Shown: in pieces, positions 27,482-36,237 of the stretch
Layout: every line of letters starts with the position of its first letter
Numbering within the stretch: the stretch's first letter is position 1
Assembly (NCBI RefSeq): GCF_014641555.1
Contig: NZ_BMHY01000010.1
Coordinates: 124,001 to 188,000, forward strand
DNA length: 64,000 nucleotides
From: Paenibacillus radicis (ex Gao et al. 2016)
GTDB lineage: Bacteria > Bacillota > Bacilli > Paenibacillales > Paenibacillaceae
Direction of reading: 5' to 3'
Program-made: the position numbers and the translations under genes
Notes under the pieces: generated by a model
Databases searched by the model: none
Seen by the model: only the letters and a program-made list of their open reading frames with translations
What the model was told of the DNA's origin: nothing

Positions 27482-28642
27482 TTAGGTGGTTTGTTTTGCT
27501 AACGCTCCAGAGGGTTGCGGTGCAGACTGCCGTTTCAGTGCAACTGCTGCGCCGCTGACAAGGAATGCAATTGCCGCAATAATCAGCAGTACGCCTGCAT
27601 CGCTTCCGATACCAGGGCCTCCGAACAGCAGATTCATTCCGCCTTCTACGGCGTACGTAGCCGGCAGTATATCGCCAAGACCCGTGAAGAAACCTGACAG
27701 CAGCTCGCGAGGTACGACCGCTCCGGAAGTAACCAGCTGCGCCGATAGCAAAATAATATTAAACAGCATACCTGCCATACCAAACAGATATAGGAACATT
27801 TGCGAGACGAACATGAACGTAACCAGCACGACAAATTGGAACAGCCACAAGTGGAAGAAGCCACTTTCCATTTGACCGCCAAATGCAGCCAGCAGCGATG
27901 CTCCTACCAGGGAAACGAAAATAGCTGCCACCACATTTATTACGCTCCGGGCAGCGAAACGGTTCCAACGTCCAACTTGACCGCTAATTGCCATTCCTGA
28001 TTGCTCCAGATTCATCCCCATAATCATCGAGCCTACATACGATGCCAGTACAAGCATCATTGGCACCATCTGGTTGTTCATTCCATTCACTTTGTTCGAC
28101 GATTGAATGTCGGCTGTCACTCGCTGCGACAGGCTTTGCGATGCGGCCGCAGCCTGTTCAGCAGGCAAGTTGGCTTGTGCCAGCGCGCCTTGAATACCTG
28201 CAGCAACCGCTTGCTGATTCACCTCTGCCGTTACTTGATTCGCGACCGAGCTCATAATGCTTTTAATTAGTGCAGGGTTCGATTCATTAATAAAATATTG
28301 TACAGCCGCTTTGCTGTCCGGCGATGATGCTTTTGGCGTAAAATCAGCAGGCAAATAAATAATCATTTGCAGCTCACGTTCATTTAATTGCTTTTGCGCT
28401 TCCTCTAAGCTCGAAAGCTGCGACATATTAAAAGGGAGCCCTTTCGCTAACGTGCCTGCTACCTGCTGGCCGAGCTGCTTGTCTTCATTAACAACCGCTA
28501 TTTTCAATTGGTCGGCGCGATCCGTTACGCCGTTATATCCGGTCATCCAGATGACCGAAAAAATAACTTGGAACATAAGTGCTGTAACGATACCAACGAT
28601 CGTCGTCGGCCGTTTAAAAAAAGCTTTTAAAGCTGTTTTCAT
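27482..28642 (-). CDS. ABC-2/YhgE-Pip-like membrane protein
   Basis: A 386-residue protein with one N-terminal membrane helix (TTIVGIVTALMFQVIFSVIW), a large extracytoplasmic domain (about 40-185, including LKIAVVNEDKQLGQQVAGTL) and about five C-terminal helices. This is the layout of the YhgE/Pip and DUF3533 group of ABC-2-type exporters. It has no ATPase of its own nearby. The downstream TetR gene suggests drug- or stress-inducible export. The substrate is unknown. Confidence 0.75.
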   Translation of the reverse strand: MKTALKAFFKRPTTIVGIVTALMFQVIFSVIWMTGYNGVTDRADQLKIAVVNEDKQLGQQVAGTLAKGLPFNMSQLSSLEEAQKQLNERELQMIIYLPADFTPKASSPDSKAAVQYFINESNPALIKSIMSSVANQVTAEVNQQAVAAGIQGALAQANLPAEQAAAASQSLSQRVTADIQSSNKVNGMNNQMVPMMLVLASYVGSMIMGMNLEQSGMAISGQVGRWNRFAARSVINVVAAIFVSLVGASLLAAFGGQMESGFFHLWLFQFVVLVTFMFVSQMFLYLFGMAGMLFNIILLSAQLVTSGAVVPRELLSGFFTGLGDILPATYAVEGGMNLLFGGPGIGSDAGVLLIIAAIAFLVSGAAVALKRQSAPQPSGALAKQTT

Positions 28643-28680
28643 CTAAAATCCACTCCCTATTGCATTCTCTATTTCCGCAT

Positions 28681-28708
28681 TAAACACTTGTTTAAAACGT
28701 TTGTTTAA
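28681..28708. promoter_or_regulatory. Probable TetR operator
   Basis: TAAACACTTGTTTA is a near-perfect palindrome followed at once by AAACGTTTGTTTAA. The pair lies about 40 bp before the exporter gene in the expected promoter position. Confidence 0.5.
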
Positions 28709-28749
28709 ATCATACTCCTGGCCTATGCGGCTGTCAATACTAACATGAA

Positions 28750-28773
28750 AAAACTGTCCTCAAGGACAGTTTT
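28750..28773. terminator. Hairpin terminator
   Basis: AAAACTGTCC-TCAA-GGACAGTTTT, with T-runs on both strands. No gene ends nearby, so it may insulate the exporter promoter. Confidence 0.6.
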
Positions 28774-28794
28774 CCTCTTGCTGCTGCATAGCCT

Positions 28795-29035
28795 ATAGCG
28801 AACCTGCTTCGCAAAAGAACGAATCCTAATTTCGCTGTAGACGAACTAAATTGTGCCGGCTCTGGCTACAGCGAACTAAATTTCGCTTTTGGAGAACCTA
28901 GCTTCTCCGATTGCGAAATTCACTTCGCTAATGCTGAATGGCGACTCGAATCCCTCTATTTTCTGTATTATTTGCGAATTCGTCCTCGTTAAACAGCGAA
29001 GTCGATTCGCTAATTTCTACTGCGGAGCGGAAAAC
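28795..29035. repeat. Intergenic cluster of small GCGAA/TTCGC repeats
   Basis: The gene-free interval 28774-29308 contains several copies of GCGAA...TTCGC half-sites, including CGAACTAAATT twice (28842-28852, 28873-28883). They resemble short repeats scattered between genes in Paenibacillus genomes. Nothing else in 29036-29308 is recognisable. Confidence 0.5.
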
Positions 29036-29308
29036 GGGAATGAATCCCATTCCCTTTCCTTTTCCCTTCCTTTTCCTTTTGCGAGGTTAGACTGAGGAAA
29101 TGGCTGTCTGGCTGTCTGGCCGTCTTGTTTTGAACATGTTGTGCGGTGCGAAAGGGGGAGCGGAGTGTTTCGAGTTCATGATGACTTTTTGGCGATTCAC
29201 TTCATTTTCATCGTGTATACGATGTGAAAATAGAATCTAGAATGGCAGCTTGGACCGAAACGCGCAGCGAGCCCGGAACTTGCAGCATCCCCTGCATACA
29301 AAACAAAA

Positions 29309-29337
29309 AAGGCTGTCGAGTTACTCTCGACAGCCTT
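29309..29337 (-). terminator. Terminator of the tat/mo operon
   Basis: AAGGCTGTCGAG and CTCGACAGCCTT form a 12-bp stem followed on the minus strand by TTTTG, 19 bp after the tatC stop. Confidence 0.85.
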
Positions 29338-29356
29338 ACCGTGCTAGTTCTTATCG

Positions 29357-30166
29357 TTAGTCAAACTCCATATCGTCTTCCCACTGCTTATCCCTTGCAA
29401 GCTGCTTCTTATACACCATAGCGGATAAGAACACACTGACTTCATAAAGAAGGATGAGCGGGATCGCCACCAGAATGTCCGATATGAAATCAGGGGGAGT
29501 CACGACAACTCCGATAAATACCATAATGAAATAGGCCAATTTCCGCAGCTTGCGCAGCCGAAGCGGATTCAGCACGCGAATAGCCGTCAAAAACATAATG
29601 ACGAGCGGCAGCTCGAACAATAATGCGATCGGCATGATAATGTTGAACATGAAGGAGAAATACTGGGTAATCCCGATTGTTTCCTCCAGATTCAAATTAG
29701 CCGATACGGTTCTTGTGAAATGAAAGGCGAGCGGAAATACGACAAAATACGAAAACGCCAATCCTAACAAGAACATAAAGAGCGCAAACGGTATGTATTT
29801 CAGCGTTGCACGCTGTTCATTCTTTCTCAGCGCCGGCTTTACGAAAGCCCAAAGCTGAAAAGCGGTAAACGGAATCGCTAAAATCAGCGCAATAATGAGC
29901 GAGAATTTCATATACATGCCGATGCCGTCCCACATGGAGAAAGCATGCAGTGACAATCCGTTCGCCGGCTTTTGATTCATTAAAAAAGTATAGACTGGGT
30001 CTGCGACTATCAACCCGATCACCATGCCGATTACGACAATAACCAGCACATAGATGATTCGTTTGCGAAGCTCACCCAAGTGCTCCAGCAGAGGCATGAG
30101 CCCTTCTTCCCGAATCCGCTCCCTGTCAAAGGGCTCTTCGGAAGCTTCGCGCTGCGACGTTCCCAT
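29357..30166 (-). CDS. tatC: Sec-independent protein translocase TatC
   Basis: A 269-residue protein with six membrane helices and the TatC signatures PLLEHLGELRKRI near residue 25 and FELPLVIMFLTAIRVLNPLRLRKLRK in the middle. It binds twin-arginine signal peptides and builds the export channel with TatA. AGGAGG precedes the ATG. It follows tatA by 38 bp. Confidence 0.95.
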   Translation of the reverse strand: MGTSQREASEEPFDRERIREEGLMPLLEHLGELRKRIIYVLVIVVIGMVIGLIVADPVYTFLMNQKPANGLSLHAFSMWDGIGMYMKFSLIIALILAIPFTAFQLWAFVKPALRKNEQRATLKYIPFALFMFLLGLAFSYFVVFPLAFHFTRTVSANLNLEETIGITQYFSFMFNIIMPIALLFELPLVIMFLTAIRVLNPLRLRKLRKLAYFIMVFIGVVVTPPDFISDILVAIPLILLYEVSVFLSAMVYKKQLARDKQWEDDMEFD

Positions 30167-30204
30167 CTGAATAGCCTCCTTTTCAGCAAAAAAAGCGGGC
30201 CCGG

Positions 30205-30441
30205 TTAGTCCGGAAGCCGCTTGTTGTTCGAATCATTATGTTCCCTCTCGGTTACATCGATCCGCTTGCTGTCCTTATTCTTATCATTCTGATCGTCATC
30301 ACCCATAATATCTTTCGCGCCTGCCTTAAACTCTCTCAGCGTGCGGCCGAAAGCGCGGCCCAGCTCAGGCAGCTTGTTCGGTCCGAACAGCAGCAGAGCA
30401 ACGAGCACGAGCAGGATAACACCTGTTGTTCCAATTCCCAT
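30205..30441 (-). CDS. tatA: Sec-independent translocase subunit TatA
   Basis: A 78-residue protein with one N-terminal helix, the FGPNKLPELGRAFGRTLREFK amphipathic segment typical of TatA, and an acidic, hydrophilic tail. ATG 30441 has GGAGGTG upstream. It forms the pore of the Tat system with TatC. Its place behind molybdenum cofactor genes fits Tat export of molybdoenzymes. Confidence 0.93.
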   Translation of the reverse strand: MGIGTTGVILLVLVALLLFGPNKLPELGRAFGRTLREFKAGAKDIMGDDDQNDKNKDSKRIDVTEREHNDSNNKRLPD

Positions 30442-30483
30442 TTTTGACACCTCCATATTAATGTTAAACCCTGTAATTATGAA

Positions 30484-31524
30484 TTACGATTGCAAACCTC
30501 CGTAGCCCATCTGAACAATATCATCTCTAACGATCGTCTGCCCAGCTAGAATACGGGGCAAGAGCACGTCGAATGATGTATAGGGATCATGCATCACGCA
30601 ACCTGGCAAGCCCATAATCGGGACCTCTCCTATGTATCCTATCAACAGCATCGATCCAGGCAGCATTGGCGTTCCATAACTGACTATTCGTGCGCCAGAC
30701 GCTTTGATTGCGCCCGGTGTGCGATCATCGGGATCTACCGACATTCCGCCCGTTACGAGTATCATATCATAACGTTGCTCTAGCAAATAGTGTATTTCCT
30801 TGACAATTATTTGTCGGTCGTCAGGCGCAAATCGCTGCTCGACGATTTCTGAGCCGAATGCTTCCACTTTGGCGCGAACAGCCGGTCCGAATTTATCCTG
30901 AATCCTGCCGGAGAACACTTCTCCTCCAGTCGTCAGCAGACCAATCCTCAGCTTGCGAAAAGGCTTAACGCGGAGCGGTGCTTGTCCGTCATTCGCGGCA
31001 CGATATTCTGCCGCCAGCCTCTCCACAGCTTCTACCTTTGCTTTATCGACTACCAGCGGTATGACCCTCGTTGCCGCTATAGACTTGCCGGCTTGCAGCA
31101 CCGTATTCGCTTTCACCGTTGCCAATGCAATTTCGCCAATACTGTTAATAGCACAAACGATCGTCTCATCCACATAAGCCAACCCTAGCTCGGCAGCCTT
31201 CAAATTCACTTTACCCTCATGCGGTTCAGTCGTTGTGATGCCCTTTCCAGTCAAAGCTTGAGCCATTCTCTCAGCAGCATCATCTTCATGAAGCTCTTCA
31301 GCACCAAGCTCCAAGATATAAATATGCTCTTTGCCAATATCGAGCAAACTTGGAATATCCGCTTCCGTTATGATGTGGCCCTTTTTGAACAGCCGCCCCT
31401 TAAATTTCCCGGGCAAAATCTGAGTCAAATCATGCGCCAGCCTCATGCCAATTGCATCCCTGACTGGAACCTCCTGCAGAACCGAGCCCCCGGCTTTACC
31501 GCTCATCTCATTGCTTTCGTTCAT
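30484..31524 (-). CDS. Molybdopterin-binding protein, MoeA/MoCF-type
   Basis: A 346-residue protein whose C-terminal part is a MoCF domain: RIGLLTTGGEVFSGRIQDKF and DMILVTGGMSVDPDDRTPGAI, ending with LPGCVMHDPYTSFDVLLPRILAG. The N-terminal half (VPVRDAIGMRLAHDLTQILPG...) resembles the MoeA-related proteins of Firmicutes that lack the classical MoeA domain order. It probably acts in molybdenum insertion or another late cofactor step. It overlaps the mogA-like gene by 4 bp. Confidence 0.8.
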   Translation of the reverse strand: MNESNEMSGKAGGSVLQEVPVRDAIGMRLAHDLTQILPGKFKGRLFKKGHIITEADIPSLLDIGKEHIYILELGAEELHEDDAAERMAQALTGKGITTTEPHEGKVNLKAAELGLAYVDETIVCAINSIGEIALATVKANTVLQAGKSIAATRVIPLVVDKAKVEAVERLAAEYRAANDGQAPLRVKPFRKLRIGLLTTGGEVFSGRIQDKFGPAVRAKVEAFGSEIVEQRFAPDDRQIIVKEIHYLLEQRYDMILVTGGMSVDPDDRTPGAIKASGARIVSYGTPMLPGSMLLIGYIGEVPIMGLPGCVMHDPYTSFDVLLPRILAGQTIVRDDIVQMGYGGLQS

Positions 31525-32018
31525 TCGCTGTGTTCCCCGTATCTCCCGGAGACGATCTCCAAAGCATGCGGGAGCTGATCCATAATCGCCATCAATCCCT
31601 CATGCACACCCTTCGGGCTTCCCGGCAGGTTTATAATCAGCGTTTGTCCGCGAATACCGCAAACTCCGCGTGAAAGCATCGCTCTGCGCGTTTTTTGCAA
31701 GGCTCCCATTCTCATCGCCTCAGCTAAGCCTGGTACCAGCCGGTCTACGACTTTGAGCGTCGCCTCCGGCGTTATATCCCTAGCTGCCAGCCCAGTGCCG
31801 CCGGTCGTCAACACGAGATCCGCCTGATAATATTCGGTCATTTCAATGATGGCGGCCATAATTTCATCCTGCTCGTCAGGGACGATCCGATAATCGACGA
31901 TTTCCCCGCCAAGTTCCTCCTCTACAAGCTCGCGAATGACTTGCGCGCTCGTATCTTCCCGCTCGCCGCGCGAGCCTTTATCGCTTGCTGTCAAAATCGC
32001 AACCTTCCACTCCAACAT
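31521..32018 (-). CDS. mogA: Molybdopterin adenylyltransferase-like MogA/MoaB
   Basis: A 165-residue MoCF-domain enzyme: VAILTASDKGSRGEREDTS, DLVLTTGGTGLAARDITPEAT and INLPGSPKGVHEGL are the substrate and Mg-binding loops of MogA/MoaB. It would adenylate molybdopterin before metal insertion. GGGAGG precedes ATG 32018. It belongs to the operon with moaC and the MoeA-like gene. Confidence 0.88.
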   Translation of the reverse strand: MLEWKVAILTASDKGSRGEREDTSAQVIRELVEEELGGEIVDYRIVPDEQDEIMAAIIEMTEYYQADLVLTTGGTGLAARDITPEATLKVVDRLVPGLAEAMRMGALQKTRRAMLSRGVCGIRGQTLIINLPGSPKGVHEGLMAIMDQLPHALEIVSGRYGEHSE

Positions 32019-32054
32019 TATCCATTCCTCCCGTCCCGGCTCATTGACAAGCTG

Positions 32055-32558
32055 CTAGGCTTCTTCTTCTTTTTCTTTTTCTTTTTCTGCATCCACGCGG
32101 TAATCGCCATTTTTCCCGCCAGTTTTTGATACTAAATAAGTAGGTCCAACGATCATATCCTTCTGAAGCGCTTTGCACATATCATAAACGGTCAGAGCAG
32201 CAGCGGAAACGGCCGTTAAGGCTTCCATTTCAACGCCAGTCTTCCCAGTTGTCTTTACCATCGCTTCTATGTAAAGCTCATCCTTGCCGTTGTCGTCAAA
32301 ACTAACGTCTATCCCTGTCAACGGAAGCGGATGGCACATCGGAATCCAATCCGATGTTTTTTTGGCTGCCATAATGGCGGCAATTTGCGATACGGCAAGC
32401 ACATCGCCTTTCCCAATTGCCCCTTGCTTAATGCGAGTTAATGTTTCCTCATGCATGATAACCTTCGTTCGGGCGACCGCGGTACGAGAGGTCATTTCCT
32501 TCTCGCTAACATCGACCATTTTAGCCCTGCCTTGTTGGTTGAAATGCGTCAATTCCAT
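32055..32558 (-). CDS. moaC: Cyclic pyranopterin monophosphate synthase MoaC
   Basis: A 167-residue MoaC ([55 protein letters not shown]), which makes cyclic pyranopterin phosphate in molybdenum cofactor synthesis. A TTG at 32594 would extend it by 12 residues, but GGGG stands eight bases before ATG 32558. The protein ends in an unusual Lys/Glu run ([10 protein letters not shown]) encoded by a short CTTTTT tandem repeat. Confidence 0.93.
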   Translation of the reverse strand: MELTHFNQQGRAKMVDVSEKEMTSRTAVARTKVIMHEETLTRIKQGAIGKGDVLAVSQIAAIMAAKKTSDWIPMCHPLPLTGIDVSFDDNGKDELYIEAMVKTTGKTGVEMEALTAVSAAALTVYDMCKALQKDMIVGPTYLVSKTGGKNGDYRVDAEKEKEKEEEA

Positions 32559-32590
32559 CATGGTCACCCCATTTATAATGATTTCTTTAC

Positions 32591-33202
32591 TCAAAATAAG
32601 CGCAAGCCGCTTTCCGTAATCAGCCCATCCATCCGCTTATCATGAGGCTGCATCGGCAGCTTCTCCATCTCCAAACTCATCAGTTGGACATCGAAGGCCG
32701 CACCGATCCATACACTCTCATCTCCAAGCCGCTGGGCAAACCGGTCATAATAACCGCCGCCATAACCGAGACGTCCGCCGCAGCTATCGAATGCTACACC
32801 TGGAACGATAATGATCCTTGGCCACTCCTGCTCCGCAAGAGCGGGACTAGCGGCAGGATCGGGCTCCATGATGCCGTAAGCTCCGGCAATCAAATCCTCC
32901 CACCGTGAAATAAGATGAAGCGACATAGAACGATCAGCGGGCTCGCTTCTTGGCAGTACAACTCCAAGCCCCGATTGCCAAGCCCATTCCATGAGAGGCC
33001 TCGTATCCAGCTCGGATCGGAACGGCGCATAGCACATCACGCGCTTAGCAGCCTTTTCCGTCAGCCATTCGGCTAAATACCGGCATACTACAGCCGATTT
33101 CTCCGCGCATTCTTCTGCCGATAAGCTATTTCGTGCCGCCAGCATCTTCTGACGCAGCATGTTTTTGTCTAGGCCGGCAGCCAAGTGCAATTGCTCGTCC
33201 AT
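32591..33202 (-). CDS. 5-formyltetrahydrofolate cyclo-ligase
   Basis: A 203-residue enzyme with the substrate- and ATP-binding loop [18 protein letters not shown] and the N-terminal [16 protein letters not shown] helix of the family (YqgN/FAU1). It converts 5-formyl-THF to 5,10-methenyl-THF. It heads the mo/tat gene run, which diverges from the ABC-F gene. Confidence 0.92.
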   Translation of the reverse strand: MDEQLHLAAGLDKNMLRQKMLAARNSLSAEECAEKSAVVCRYLAEWLTEKAAKRVMCYAPFRSELDTRPLMEWAWQSGLGVVLPRSEPADRSMSLHLISRWEDLIAGAYGIMEPDPAASPALAEQEWPRIIIVPGVAFDSCGGRLGYGGGYYDRFAQRLGDESVWIGAAFDVQLMSLEMEKLPMQPHDKRMDGLITESGLRLF

Positions 33203-33358
33203 GGGTTTGTCTCAGCCTTCCCGTCATTCCCTTTTCGTTACTTGTAGTTTACCATTGTTATGCAACTTTCGCCAATGTTGGCGGCGGTTTGTGGTAATAT
33301 AGAATGAAACGGCAAGCATCCCCGCATCTTGCCATTATTTGGTGGAGGTATTGTTGAT

Positions 33359-35296
33359 ATGCTGCTTCAAGTGTCGAATATTCGTAAAAGCTATGGCATC
33401 GATGTCATATTGCAAGATATATCCATGCAGGTGCTCGAACGCGAGCGAGTCGGGCTAGTCGGCGTCAACGGCGCAGGCAAGTCTACCCTTCTAAAAATCA
33501 TTGCCGGGGAATTGAGCTTTGATTCCGGCGCCATTCATAAAGCAAAAGAAACTCGGATCGGTTATTTAGCCCAAAACAGCGGCTTGCAATCCGACCGTAC
33601 GATTGAAGCGGAAATGCGTGCCGTTTTCGCTCATTTACTAGACGCCGAGCAAGAGCTTCGTCAGCTCGAGCAGCAAATCGCTGATCCCGAGCTTCATAAT
33701 CAGCCGAAGCGGTACGAAGAAATACTCGAACGGTATGCCCGCCGCTCTGACTGGTTCCGTGAGCAAGGCGGATTTGAAATGAATACGCGCATTAATAGCG
33801 TGCTTCACGGCATGGGATTTGGAGAGTTTCCGTCCGATACGCGAATTGCTACATTAAGCGGCGGGCAAAAAACCCGACTTGCGCTTGCCCGGATTTTATT
33901 GCAATCGCCTGATTTACTCATGCTCGATGAGCCGACCAACTATTTAGATATCCCGACGCTGACTTGGCTGGAAGGCTATTTACGCAGCTACTCTGGCGCC
34001 ATTCTCGTCGTTTCCCATGACCGCTATTTTCTAGATGCGCTGGCGACGACTATCATTGAGATCGAACGTCATGCTGCCAAACGCTACACTGGCAACTATA
34101 GCCGATATATGGAACTAAAGTCAGCCGAATATGAATCCGAGCTGAAGCAATACGAAAAACAGCAGGATGAAATCGCCAAAATGGAGCAATTCATTCAAAA
34201 AAACATCGTACGAGCTTCGACAACAAAACGCGCGCAAAGCCGGCGTAAAGCGTTGGATCGAATGGATGTACTCGACAGGCCGCTTGGTGACTTGAAAAAA
34301 GCGAACTTTATGTTTCAAATCGAGCGCCATACCGGCAAAGATGTGCTTGATGTCGCTGACTTGTCAGTCAAATTCGACGAGAACAGCGACCGTACGTTAT
34401 TCCGTCAGGTATCCTTTCAGCTTCAACGAAGCGAGACTGTAGCACTTATTGGACCAAACGGCATCGGCAAATCGACTTTGCTTAAAGTGCTTGTTGGACA
34501 ACGCCAGCCTACAACCGGGACTGTGCGTTGGGGCTCGAACGTCAAGCTTGGCTACTATGACCAGGAGCAAACTGGCCTTACCCCTTCCAATACTGTGCTT
34601 GAGGAACTATGGAGCGAGTATCCGCACCTGGAAGAGGCTCGTATTCGCACGGTGCTGGGAAGCTTTCTCTTTAGCGGTGAAGATGTACTGAAAAGGATCA
34701 GCTCACTAAGCGGCGGCGAGAAAGCGAGAGTCTCGCTAGCTAAGCTCATGCTCCTGCAAGCCAATGTGCTCATTCTGGACGAACCGACCAACCATCTCGA
34801 TTTGTTCAGCAAAGAGGTTCTGGAAGCCGCCTTACTCGATTTTGAAGGAACGTTGCTATTTATATCTCATGACCGGTATTTCCTAAATAAAATGGCTGAA
34901 CGCATTGTCGAATTGTCTCCAAATGGAACCGAACATTTCCTAGGAAATTACGACGATATGATTGAGAAAAAGGCCGAGCTTGAAGAGATTCGCCGGGAAG
35001 CCGCTGCCAAGCTAGCTGCTGCCTCCAACAAACAGCAGACATCGACAACAGCGCCTACCTCTTACGAAATCGATAAACAAGCGAAGCGGGAGGAGCGGTC
35101 CCGACTACGCAAGCTGGAGCAGACCGAGCAGACCATCAGCGAGTTAGAAGAACAGATCGCTGAGCTCGAAGTACAGCTTACCGATCCTTCCATATTTAAC
35201 GATTATATGCGGATTCAAGAAATTCAGGCTCAAATCGACAAACATCGCTCCGCTTTGGCGGCTGCCTATGAGGAATGGGAACAGCTTAGCGAATAG
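33359..35296 (+). CDS. ABC-F family ATPase
   Basis: A 645-residue soluble protein with two ABC domains and no membrane part. Walker A motifs are GVNGAGKST and GPNGIGKST; signatures are LSGGQKTRL and LSGGEKARV; Walker B motifs are LLMLDEPTN and VLILDEPTN. A linker rich in charged residues joins the two, and a coiled coil (about 560-640) closes the protein, as in YdiF/Uup-type members. ABC-F proteins act at the ribosome. ATG 33359 has GGAGG 11 bp upstream. Confidence 0.93.
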   Translation: MLLQVSNIRKSYGIDVILQDISMQVLERERVGLVGVNGAGKSTLLKIIAGELSFDSGAIHKAKETRIGYLAQNSGLQSDRTIEAEMRAVFAHLLDAEQELRQLEQQIADPELHNQPKRYEEILERYARRSDWFREQGGFEMNTRINSVLHGMGFGEFPSDTRIATLSGGQKTRLALARILLQSPDLLMLDEPTNYLDIPTLTWLEGYLRSYSGAILVVSHDRYFLDALATTIIEIERHAAKRYTGNYSRYMELKSAEYESELKQYEKQQDEIAKMEQFIQKNIVRASTTKRAQSRRKALDRMDVLDRPLGDLKKANFMFQIERHTGKDVLDVADLSVKFDENSDRTLFRQVSFQLQRSETVALIGPNGIGKSTLLKVLVGQRQPTTGTVRWGSNVKLGYYDQEQTGLTPSNTVLEELWSEYPHLEEARIRTVLGSFLFSGEDVLKRISSLSGGEKARVSLAKLMLLQANVLILDEPTNHLDLFSKEVLEAALLDFEGTLLFISHDRYFLNKMAERIVELSPNGTEHFLGNYDDMIEKKAELEEIRREAAAKLAAASNKQQTSTTAPTSYEIDKQAKREERSRLRKLEQTEQTISELEEQIAELEVQLTDPSIFNDYMRIQEIQAQIDKHRSALAAAYEEWEQLSE

Positions 35297-35329
35297 CAAA
35301 AACATAAAGCTCCGAAACATGACTCTAAT

Positions 35330-35376
35330 AACGGACTCGTCATTGGTTGCAATTAACCAAATGGGTCCGTTTTTTA
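35330..35376 (+). terminator. Terminator of the ABC-F gene
   Basis: AACGGAC...GTCCGTT with an inner TTGGTT/AACCAA stem, followed by TTTTTATT. Confidence 0.8.
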
Positions 35377-35388
35377 TTCCATAAAAAG

Positions 35389-35415
35389 ATGCTTACGCTA
35401 TAAAAGCGTAAGCAT
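35389..35415 (-). terminator. Terminator downstream of comA
   Basis: ATGCTTACGC and GCGTAAGCAT form a 10-bp stem with TCTTTTTA behind it on the minus strand, about 170 bp after the comA stop. Confidence 0.6.
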
Positions 35416-35586
35416 TGAGAGGGAAACCATAGTTAGGGTACTGCTGCTTGCTTGGACTAGCACTTGCCATTATTGCTGGGATACGATGCTTCAATGGACA
35501 AGCCATGGAAGTTATCCCTTATTAGAATATCATTCCGTCTTTGGAATCAACGGAGTGATCGTATTCTCAATAGTTAGAATTGCTAT

Positions 35587-36237
35587 TTAGAATTGTTCGA
35601 TTCGAATTAGGCCGAGCCTTTTTGCTTCCACAATTGCTTCCGACCGGGATCGAACGCTTAGTTTTTCAAAAATACGGGTGAGATTATATTCAACCGTTCG
35701 TTGACTCATATGCAGCTTGGCTGCAATATCTTTATTGCTGTTGCCATTTGCAACTTCCTGCAATATATCTTGATCGCGTTCATTAATGGAAACTTCCTCG
35801 ATTGCTTTCTCCGCCCGCGTAATTTTGACTTCATTGCGTCGAAGCTGTTTCAGCAGCGAGATCGGAATGACCGCTTCTCCACGCATTGCGCAGCGAATCG
35901 TATTATGAAGCTGTTCGCGGGAAACCGTCTTGGATATGAATCCGGACACACCGCATTCAATCAATAGATTAAAGTGAGTGCTTATTTCATAGCCGGTATA
36001 GATGAGCACCCTGCGGTCCGGAACTTGCTGAATCAATCTCTTCGTTAGTTCCAAACCGCTAATTCCCGGCATATTCAAATCGCATAAGATGATATCAAAG
36101 GATTCGTTATTAACGACCTCCAACGCTTCCATCGCAGAAAGTACAACCGTTACTTTCATTTCCGGATCCTGTTCAATCATCGTTTTCGTGCCTTCGCCTA
36201 CCGAAGGGTGGTCATCAACTAATAAGATACGAATCAC
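35587..36237 (-). CDS. comA: Response regulator ComA-like (NarL/LuxR type)
   Basis: A 216-residue response regulator. The receiver domain has the acidic pair in LVDDHP, phospho-acceptor Asp in IILCDLNMPG (about residue 54), Thr in LIYTGY and Lys in FISKTV. A LuxR-type helix-turn-helix follows (ERDQDILQEVANGNSNKDIAAKLHMSQRTVEYNLTRIFEKL). It overlaps the histidine kinase gene by 23 bp. With comQ, comX and comP upstream it forms a complete ComQXPA quorum-sensing set and would act as the transcriptional output. Confidence 0.88.
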   Translation of the reverse strand: MIRILLVDDHPSVGEGTKTMIEQDPEMKVTVVLSAMEALEVVNNESFDIILCDLNMPGISGLELTKRLIQQVPDRRVLIYTGYEISTHFNLLIECGVSGFISKTVSREQLHNTIRCAMRGEAVIPISLLKQLRRNEVKITRAEKAIEEVSINERDQDILQEVANGNSNKDIAAKLHMSQRTVEYNLTRIFEKLSVRSRSEAIVEAKRLGLIRIEQF

